Shown here: positions 1-7,638 of the stretch, one piece after another
Numbering within the stretch: the first letter of the stretch is position 1
Layout of the letters: every line of letters starts with the position of its first letter
Assembly (NCBI GenBank): GCA_025349905.2
Contig: MU624777.1
Span: 1 to 24,391 of the forward strand
Direction of reading: 5' to 3'
Source: Blastocladiella britannica
Lineage: Eukaryota > Blastocladiomycota > Blastocladiomycetes > Blastocladiales > Blastocladiaceae
DNA length: 24,391 nucleotides
Notes under the pieces: model-generated
Databases searched by the model: none
The model's input: the letters and a program-made list of their open reading frames with translations, nothing else
What the model was told of the DNA's origin: nothing
Position numbers and translations under genes: made by a program

Positions 1-861
1 AAAATATTAACGAGACAGCCACCATAATCAGGGACCGTCAGTGGCCCACACTATTTATATGGACACGATGTTTTTCGCGTTCTGTAAGCACTGACCAGTT
101 ATATCTTTACAGGATTGCTTATTGATAGCCGACCCTTCTCAAGGAAACACATTGCCAGGGGTGAAATCGTCAATGTCTGCTGGATCTTGCACACAAAGCA
201 AGCAAATGCGCGTGTCTGAACCGAATTGCAGCGTCGTTTTGAAGTTGATTCTCGGAATCCAAATCTGAAGGGAGCTTGATCTGGACAGTCGTGAGAGACC
301 AATAAGCGAAATTGCGCTACAAAGGAAACGAACAGGTTAGTGTCATATTGTCCGATTTCTATCTCCGATTATATTTCTTCGTTTGTCAATGCGAGGACTC
401 ACCCTCCTAGGCTTTTGTGTTACTGCTGAATCGCAATCATGCACTGTTTCTATTGACAACAACATGGAGAACCATGCTGTCACGCAATGACGCCGATCGC
501 TGCTCTGTTGAGATTTTATTCTTGACAGCAGGGAAACTGTCTAATGGAGTTTGGTATCCAATCACCATACCAGCACGACCAGGTAAACATAGAGAAATTG
601 TCGCACAAAACAGAAGAGAGCACACGACAGTGCTAGCACGACATGAAAAAAAATATCGTTTTCAATGTCGTGATTGCTCTAGGTGAGTGCCTCGTGTCCT
701 CATAACAAGCACGCCATTCTGGATGGAGTATATTGCACTATGATCATATTTATGAGATCTCACCTTTTCCAAGGCCAAACACAGATGGGGCATAAAACGC
801 AAAGATATGGGATAAAAGGAAATATTTTTGCATTTCAAACATGGCTCGAGAGGTGGGCAGA
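1..861. other. Left-edge interval, no gene recognised
   Basis: This interval lies downstream of the MAEA-like gene. It is more AT-rich than the coding regions. The longest open frames (about 60-90 codons, both strands) resemble no family I know and lack the GC-rich third positions of the real genes here. Two GTGAGT-like donor sites occur, one on the plus strand near 685 and one on the minus strand near 400, so an exon of a gene running off the left edge cannot be excluded. Confidence 0.5.
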
Positions 862-2498
862 TCAAGTCAGGTACATCTTTTTCAGAGCCTTCACGGGATG
901 AACGATGCCCGTCCGTGGGCACCGGAACTGGCCGTGATTCTTTGCGGCAGTATCGTGAACGGCCTATCCAAGTGCAATGACAGATATAAATAAACCAGGT
1001 ACGAATAGGTGTCCAAAAAAAAAAAAAAAAGCAAGAAAGCAAGAAGAACGCACCTGCTGTGAATATACATATCCCTCTGGCGTGACCAGTGGCGGATTGT
1101 CCCCGTTCATAAGCGCGCCCGTAATCCGACACACGTACGACGAATTGACATGGTGTCCAAGCGGGAGTCCCTGAGCCAGCGCGCCAAACGTGTCGACCAC
1201 GCACACCGGGCAATTGGGGTTCCGGTCGGCCGCGACCGCGCACTGCGACGTCTTGAGTGCGGCCATTCCGGCCTGCATGGCGGCTTCGAGCGGTGACAGA
1301 ACGGGCACATTGTGCAGGGCAAAGTTATCGGCTCGGAACTGTTCGCGAAGGACTTTCCAGCGTGCGGGGCGGTCGTAAAGGGTGCGGTATGGTTCGAGCG
1401 TGGTATCGGGCGCAAATGCCAGCATGCCGAGCGCTTGTTGGATCTGCGTGAGGTGGGCATCCTGGAACGGTGTCAAGTGCTCCTTGGCGTAGGCGAGCGC
1501 CGCGGGAACCGAGTCGCGAACGACGAGCTCAATGTACTCTTGCAGCCGGAGGTTGAATTCGAGCGTGCTCTATAAACCGAGGAAATGTTACGTGTAAGTT
1601 CCACCTCAGATCGCAGACGTAACAAAAGGGGAGACGTAATAATACCTTGATTTTCTTGAGAGCAGTCTTGTTTTCGGCGCACCACGCCAGAGCCTCAGTG
1701 CACCGGCCATCGTCCAGCGACGCGGTAATTTTGAGCGCTTGCGTAAAGAATTCAAGATCCGAGAACTGGGCGAGGTCGACGTCCGCGCCAGCCAGAGACG
1801 GACGACGGATTGCGTTGGTAGCAGTGTTGCCGGCAGTGTCGTCGGCAGACGGAGCAGACCCGACCAGTCCTCCAATCAAGGCCAGCGACGACGGTGTCGA
1901 AGTGGTGACGGCGGCGCCAGCGGGCACATCTGCCATGGTGTCGTTGGTGGTTTCCAGTGCGCTACCCTTTTTGCACAGCAGTTTGGCCGACTGGAGAAAG
2001 CCATTGCGCAGGAGGTAGTCCACAATCAGGCGGTTCAGCCGCGTGTGCGTCCAGGTAGCAAATGCGGGAGCGTCCAGGGTTTTGATGTGCGAGAGCTCCT
2101 GCAGGTGGTGGAGGCGAGCGCGGGTCTGGTTGGTGTACAGCAGCTCTTCCTCTTGCAGTTCCTTGAGCTGTATATCATATCCGTTGATCAGCCAGAAGTG
2201 AATGAATGAATTTGAAATGAAATGAGCTTGATCAATTATGAGAAAATGGACAGACTTTTTTCTTGAGCTTCTTGACCCGGTCCGCCAAGAGATCGAGGTG
2301 CTTGAGCGGATCGGCCACCCCGGGCCCTTTCCCCTTGGCCAAGTCGGAGACAGCAGTGGTCAGATTGCCCAGTTCCTTCTCAATGTGCTTTTGCTGCTTT
2401 TTGTTGCAGCGCTTGAGTTGCTCGAACGGAACGCGCGCGAACGGGGCCTCGAGGGCCAGGACCGGTTCCGACTGTAATTTGATTTTGTCGGCGGACAT
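862..2498 (-). CDS. MAEA/Fyv10 (GID9)-like subunit of the GID/CTLH E3 ubiquitin ligase
   Basis: Exons in reading order are 2498-2256, 2167-1646, 1569-1054 and 963-862, all joined in phase 0, giving 460 residues. The order is an N-terminal helical region, LisH (about 120-150), CTLH/CRA (about 215-380) and a degenerate RING from about 375 with CPVC, then NPP, GYVY and a final CPRT motif (about 442-445). This matches animal MAEA and yeast Fyv10, which form the catalytic RING pair with RMND5/Gid2 in a complex that degrades gluconeogenic enzymes in yeast. Oddities: a Ser/Thr/Ala-rich insert of about 50 residues sits between LisH and CTLH, and the animal HC pair in the RING reads HH. The exon 1 donor is GTCTGT, an uncommon form. 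The C-terminal exon was found only by splicing. Family assignment is firm; the exon 1/2 junction is slightly less so. Confidence 0.92.
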
Positions 2499-2807
2499 TT
2501 CTTATATTGCTTTTTTTTTTTCTCAATTCAAAACCACACGGCTAAGGAGAGAGATAATATATTCAGAACCCTGCAAGGACAGAAAGCGACAGAGAGAAAA
2601 AGGAAAACGCGACAACCTCACCCACACCCGAGCCCGTCCCTCGACCGTCATCACCAGCCCGTTGAAGTTGGCGTTGGTGAGCGTCGGTCCCTCACGGCTC
2701 CCATCCCCACCGCACTGCCCTGCACCAAGGAGCGCTTGATCCAGCCGGGATTGGCAGTCCCGGAGGACGCCCCCGCGGCCGGAATTGCTCCGCCGGCCGG
2801 AGCCCGC
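2499..2807. other. Interval between MAEA-like start and retroelement remnant
   Basis: About 310 nt carry the presumed 5' UTR and promoter side of the MAEA-like gene, including a T-rich tract at 2509-2523. The rest is probably the 3' untranslated end of the retroelement remnant. I see no poly(A) tail or target-site duplication that would fix the element's 3' boundary. Confidence 0.4.
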
Positions 2808-4203
2808 CTATATCATTCTTCCGAGCACCCGCGACGGATCGCCGCCGCGGAGCATATCAACGACACGCTCCCGGGCTTGCACCCGGGCGGAACAGCGCGC
2901 CGTGTCGTGTTGGGAGAACCGTTCGCCGCAGAGTTGGCAGCGGCCGCGAGGAGTAGCTGTGGCCGGTCGGCCAGTCGCGCGGTTCTTCTCAAATTGTAGG
3001 CCCTTGGCTGGTGGAGCCTCGGGGTTCTCGGCGTGGCCCTCGTCGAAATCGCGGCGTTGGAGCCGGTTGATGTGTGGGCGGTGAACCATCGTGCGCAGGC
3101 GGGTGGCCAGAGTGTGAACGAGGTGACCCGTAATGCGGACCGCTGGGGGTGGGCGGTCATCGGCAACAAGATCGACGAGGGCGTCACGGACCATGGCCAC
3201 GTCGGATGGTCGAACGAGGCCAGCTGCGAGACGCCGGATGCAAGCCAGGTCCGTGAGGCGCCTGGCGAGAGCGACAATGGGCGGAGGCGGTGGTGCTGGG
3301 GCGGGCGGTGGTGCCGGGGTGGGCACCGAACGGGACATTGGGGCGGGGAGTAACGAGGACAAGTACGAGACCATGTCGTCGCGGGCGGCGGCGAGAGCGG
3401 CGTCGCGGTCATCGCGCGCGAGGGTGCATCCGAGCCAGTGCCAGGTGGTGTCATCGACGCCGCAGACGCAGCGCGCACCGTTGTGGAACCTGGTCGGCTG
3501 GAGAGCGCGCAGCGAGGCTCGGCAGAGGACATGGTCGCAGGCGAGCAAGAGCATGAATGCGGTAGTCAGGTTTAGATCCTTGGACGTGATCCGCGCACGC
3601 GAGGCGTTGCCACCGTGGAGCGCGTACGGGATCGCCGACCAGGAGGAGAAAAGGAAGTCGCGACGGAGAGGAAGATGGGGGCGAGAGAGGAGATCAGAGG
3701 CGGAGAAGACAGAGAGGAGAGAGCGAACAAAGGATTGAGGGCCACCGCAAAGCAGTTCGCCAGAGAACGAAGGAACAAACGAAACATCACAACCGACAGC
3801 AACAGCACCAGAAACACCAGACGGGAGCGGGAGTGTCGCGCCGCGCTTGGCAAGGGCGTCAGAGCGCTCGTTGTTCGCTACCAGCGTGGCCGCGGACCCA
3901 CTCGAGCGCGAGAGTGAGCTCGCGTTTTGAACGACGTAGCGCAACGCGGACCAGAGGTCAGAGGAGGCGGCGCGTACGCGTTGACGCGGGGTGGTCGACC
4001 CGAGGACGAGGCGCTTGGCGGCCTTCGAGTCGAGCACAATCCGCACGGAGGAACGGGGCGGTACCACGCTGAGGGCGCAGTACAAACCAAGGATCTCGGC
4101 TCAAGCTGATGAAAACGGAGACGGCGGGAGCCGCACCGAGAGCGCGAGGTCGCGATCCGGGAAAAAGGCACCGGCTCCTGCGATTGAGCCAGCCGAAAAG
4201 TGA
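2808..4203 (-). pseudogene. Non-LTR retrotransposon remnant: RNase H plus zinc-knuckle C-terminal tail
   Basis: Reading from about 4203 downward, an RNase H-like domain is visible: AGSIAGAGAFF (normally DGS, so the first catalytic Asp is lost), then AEILGLYCAL, VRIVLDS, LEWVRGHAG and NERSDALAKRGA. A TGA lies in frame just before AEILG. The WVRGHAG segment is in a different frame from its flanks, which implies two compensating indels. About 425 codons then stay open to 2808. The tail holds CVCGVDDTTWHWLGC (CxCx7Hx3C) and CQLCGERFSQHDTARC (CX2CX6HX4C), typical of cysteine/histidine knuckles following the enzymatic domains in LINE-type ORF2 proteins. No reverse transcriptase is present, so this is a 5'-truncated dead copy lying between the divergent MAEA-like and BCS1-like genes. 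Confidence 0.8.
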
Positions 4204-4248
4204 GAAAAAAAGAGAAATGAAACAAACCTCCCCTCCGCTACGACGGAT

Positions 4249-5997
4249 ATGCTCCTCTGCCGCGTCCGTCACGTCCGACCCACGACGCGTTTTTTGATGC
4301 TGACCACAACACACCGCGGCTCTCCGTCGCGCTCAGTGCACCTCGGTGGTCCGACACCTCCAGGTCCCTCTCCTGATTCCGGTGCCACTGGCCACCACCG
4401 ACACTATAACCCGACAACAACCGATAATGGCATTGAGGACACTTCTGGTGGCCGCTCTCTTCTGGGCTCATTGACTTCAGCACTTGGCCTCGGCGGTAAC
4501 GGAGATGGGACCAGCAGCGCCGTAGTGACTCTGGCCGTCGCTGGCGCGATTCTCGGAGCCGCACGCGTCGTGTCGTCGACCCTGGTGGCCCTGATTGCCC
4601 AGAAGGTGGTGGTCAAAGTGGACTTGGACTCGCGCGACGCGCTCTTTGCCGATTTCCTGGAATGGCTGGCCGACGAGCACGACTATGGCCGCAACTGCAC
4701 GCACCTCACGGCCACCTCCAAGCCGCCACGGCTTCTTTCCGCTGACCGTGCTCGTGAGGAAATGGCCAATGGCGACTCTGCTTCGTCCAAGGCGGCTGCA
4801 GCGCGCCCCGTGTTTTTCTTCCCGTCCATTGGCCTGCACCTGTTCTGGTACCGTAGCCGCCCGTTCCTACTGCGTCGCGAACGTCTCAACGCGTCGGGCG
4901 CCATGTCCGCCAACGCCATGATGGAGACCATGTCGATCGTGACCTTTGGCCGGTCGCGGGCGATCGCCGCCGCACTGTTTGCCGACGTGCACGCCGCCGC
5001 GGCCCACCGCGAGGCCGCGCGCACCGCCATCTACACGGGTGACCAGTATGGTTCGTGGCGCAAGCTGTACACGCGTCCCGTGCGCCCGCTGTCGTCGGTG
5101 GTCATCTCCACGTCACTCAAGGACGACCTGACGTCCGACATTCGCACGTTCCTGGACAGCGAATCGTTTTACGCGACGGCCGGGATCCCGTACCGCCGTG
5201 GGTATTTACTCTACGGTCCGCCTGGAACTGGGAAGACGTCGCTGGTGACGGCGGTGGCGGGCGACGTGGACCTGCCCATCTACGTGCTCAATCTGTCGAG
5301 CCGGGCCTTGACTGATAGCAACGTGCTGGACCTGCTGATTGATGCTCCCGCGCGGTGCGTGATGCTGCTCGAAGATATTCATACCGTCTTTCTCGAGCCG
5401 ACGACGGCATCATCTGCTTCTGCGGCTGTTGTTGATGAAGCTGAATCGGCGACGACATCGGTCCCACAACCACAACAACAGCAACAGCCACAGCAACAAG
5501 CCAGTGGCGTCAGTCTCGGCACGCTCCTCAACATCCTGGACGGCGTGATAGCGTCCGAGGGCCGGATCCTGTTCATGACCACCAACTCGGTAGCGCTGAA
5601 CCCGGCCATCACCCGCCCGGGCCGGATCGACCGCAAGATCTACCTCGGGAACGCGACGGTCGAGACGGCGACGGCGCTGGCCGATCGGTTCTTCCCACCG
5701 TCGCCGGCCCTCACGGCGCTTCGATTGGCGATTGCCCGGTTCATTCTCGAGTCACTTCCAGAACTATCATCATCGTCAAGTGGAAGTAAGACTGCGGTCC
5801 CTCCGACGACGACGGCGGACGTTGTGGCTCTGGCGGCCGTGTTGGGGGTGGCATCTACACGGCTGCTCGAAGAGTCCAAAGTGTCGCCGGCGCAGATTGT
5901 CGGGTTCCTGATGCGGTTCCGCGGTGACCCGGAGGGGGCGACGGCGGCGGTGCACGAGATGGCGTCGATGCACGAGCTGCGGGCGATCGCTTCTTGA
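4249..5997 (+). CDS. BCS1-like mitochondrial AAA ATPase
   Basis: An intronless frame of 582 codons. BCS1 sits in the mitochondrial inner membrane and translocates the folded Rieske iron-sulfur protein into complex III. Visible here are an Arg-rich N-terminus that could act as a presequence, one hydrophobic segment (about 92-118), the BCS1-specific region, Walker A GPPGTGKT (323-330), Walker B MLLEDIH (372-378), sensor FMTTN and the arginine-finger stretch RPGRIDR (near 456-462). Oddities: the Walker B tail is DIH where BCS1 usually has DID or DVD, and a low-complexity insert ending in a Gln-rich run (about 406-418) separates Walker B from sensor 1. The N-terminus before the membrane segment is longer than usual, and a second ATG at 4297 is possible. 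The region upstream is retroelement remnant. Other BCS1-type AAA proteins exist, so orthology is not certain. Confidence 0.88.
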   Translation: MLLCRVRHVRPTTRFLMLTTTHRGSPSRSVHLGGPTPPGPSPDSGATGHHRHYNPTTTDNGIEDTSGGRSLLGSLTSALGLGGNGDGTSSAVVTLAVAGAILGAARVVSSTLVALIAQKVVVKVDLDSRDALFADFLEWLADEHDYGRNCTHLTATSKPPRLLSADRAREEMANGDSASSKAAAARPVFFFPSIGLHLFWYRSRPFLLRRERLNASGAMSANAMMETMSIVTFGRSRAIAAALFADVHAAAAHREAARTAIYTGDQYGSWRKLYTRPVRPLSSVVISTSLKDDLTSDIRTFLDSESFYATAGIPYRRGYLLYGPPGTGKTSLVTAVAGDVDLPIYVLNLSSRALTDSNVLDLLIDAPARCVMLLEDIHTVFLEPTTASSASAAVVDEAESATTSVPQPQQQQQPQQQASGVSLGTLLNILDGVIASEGRILFMTTNSVALNPAITRPGRIDRKIYLGNATVETATALADRFFPPSPALTALRLAIARFILESLPELSSSSSGSKTAVPPTTTADVVALAAVLGVASTRLLEESKVSPAQIVGFLMRFRGDPEGATAAVHEMASMHELRAIAS

Positions 5998-6934
5998 GGT
6001 AACGTGGCGTGGCTGCGCACTGAACACGGTTTTGGAGATGGAATTTCAAGCTGGCCTGCCATGGAAATTGGAGCACGATTTACTTTGCACGGAATTCTCG
6101 TGTCGCAATCCTTCCATCCGAATCACAATGCCCGTTTTTCTTTCCAATGTCAACCAGCCCGGTTTTCTCGTCGATATTCCAGCCGGTCCTTCCATGATCT
6201 TTCCTCGGACCCGCGGTACCCAATGGATATCCAGGCTGGGTTTCCACTGCCATTCCGATATCCCACCTTTCCAGCTCCAGCCCAGGGATCAAATATTTTC
6301 AAAAGATTCGTACATTCCAGGTCTTCTCACTCGTCCCGACCCCACCGACCGATCCGACCCGACTGCCCGTCCGATACGCCCGTTTGCGGCGCCGGTCCGA
6401 CACTTTGATCTTGGATTCCTGCTTGATCTTGGCCTTGATCCGTCCTCGCTTGTTGCTTATTCTCGACCTATCAAAAAAAAAAAAAAAACGTGAAGTGAAG
6501 GGGAAAGAATACCACGCGATCGCCCGTCAAAAAAAAATACCAATATATATGACGCCGTCAGTCAAGCTGTTCGAAAATCAATGGAAATATCGTTCCCATC
6601 AAAACGACGGCGCTTAAATTGAAGAAAATATAATTGCGTGCGCGCTCGAGGTCGAGACGGAAAGAAAGAGCGAGAGGGATCACACAGTCGGTGGGTTGAT
6701 CGCGCTTGGACCGATACTTGAACCCAGTGAGACCAACAAAAGATCCAGACACCACTCTACTCCACGAAACAGGTGGACCGCAATCCAACTCCTCAGTGAC
6801 CTTGTCGTTGGATGGGTGGTCCAAGGTCGACTTGCATAAGCAGTGCTGCATTCGTAAACGACGGCGCACCATATGGACGAGAATGCATGGCGATCAGCAT
6901 CTCGTTGTAATCTTTGAACAGCCAAAAATGAAGT
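5998..6934. other. Interval after BCS1-like gene, no gene recognised
   Basis: This stretch begins as the BCS1-like 3' flank. From about 6040 to 6300 it is pyrimidine-rich, with loosely recurring pieces such as GATATTCCAGCC, GATATCCAGG and GATATCCCACC. A CCGAC/CCGAT-rich run follows near 6335-6400, then A-runs at 6474-6488 and 6529-6536. Frames across it look like shadows of the skewed composition. Confidence 0.4.
6335..6400. repeat. CCGAC/CCGAT-rich low-complexity run
   Basis: The stretch is built from imperfect CCGAC, CCGAT and CCCGAC units in close succession, with no long exact period. It looks like simple-sequence DNA rather than coding sequence. Confidence 0.4.
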
Positions 6935-7290
6935 GTGGTGCGCTTGCTGGCTGACTACCAGGGCGACGTTGGCGGGTACAACGCGGCCTTTGGCAAGTCG
7001 TGCTTGGGTAGGCCCCTCAGCAAACTGGCGAACCAGTACGCAGCCAACTTCCCTGTGCACATGCGACAGGTGCGGCCCTCATCGACAAGAACGCGTACAA
7101 GTACCTCGTCGGTGCGCAGCGGATCTCCCTCGCCATCGCTCAATTCCTGGCGTACTGCAGTGCGATCGGGGAGATGCCAGCGGCGGCTCTCGGGGTAAAG
7201 CACTTATCATTTACAACGATTCCGTCCTCGGCCTCGCCCCCACACCCAAGAAACAAGACGTCCGGCATGGTCCTCCAAAAGCTGCTCGGG
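6935..7290 (+). pseudogene. Frameshifted coding relic of unknown family
   Basis: Two adjacent segments read as GC3-rich protein-like sequence in different frames. The first (6935-7069) includes LLADYQGDVGGYNAAFG and LANQYAANFPVHMRQ. The second (7072-7194) includes ALIDKNAYKYLVGAQ, FLAYCSAIG and EMPAAALG. They are separated by a 2-nt frame shift at 7070-7071. A GTAAAG donor-like site follows at 7195, then a short segment ending at a GTATGT donor-like site near 7290. The upstream frame is closed by a TGA just before the first segment. I do not recognise the family. A broken gene, or a live gene with an assembly indel, fits better than chance because of codon-like base usage, but this rests on appearance only. 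Confidence 0.35.
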
Positions 7291-7638
7291 TATGTGCCAT
7301 CTCTTTTTTCGACTCTTTTCTTTTCTCTCGGTGTTGATTTTATTTGTCGATACTTGTTTTTGTTATGCTCACCATTGTTGAATGTAGTTTTGATTCCCCC
7401 CCCAAAAAAATCAAGTACCGGCATTGATTGCACCCAAGCGACCCGGAATGTCTAAACTTGTTTTTTCCCCTGAGTCACAAACTCGGTAAAGCTCCCCATT
7501 CGAACGGGAGTTCACGTGTGTTCATTGAGCAGCCGTGTGGCACGGCGTTCTCTTTTCTTTTTCTCAATTAAAATTTACCACCATAATATTTCTCTCCTCT
7601 TGAATAATCTTGAATAATATTAATAAAAAGAGTGGATA
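7291..7638. other. 5' flank of NSF gene
   Basis: No gene is seen. The stretch is T-rich near 7300-7400. The last 80 nt before the NSF ATG are AT-rich (AATATTAATAAAAAG just upstream), which fits a promoter and 5' UTR, but no specific element can be named. Confidence 0.35.

Noticed and set aside
417..686. 89-codon plus-strand frame followed by a GTGAGT donor-like site
   Set aside because: No family resemblance, AT-rich codon usage unlike the real genes, and no credible downstream exon.
662..1243. 193-codon minus-strand frame overlapping the end of the MAEA-like gene
   Set aside because: It is in a different frame from the conserved MAEA exons and crosses the proposed intron; only the last 34 codons of the real gene share this region.
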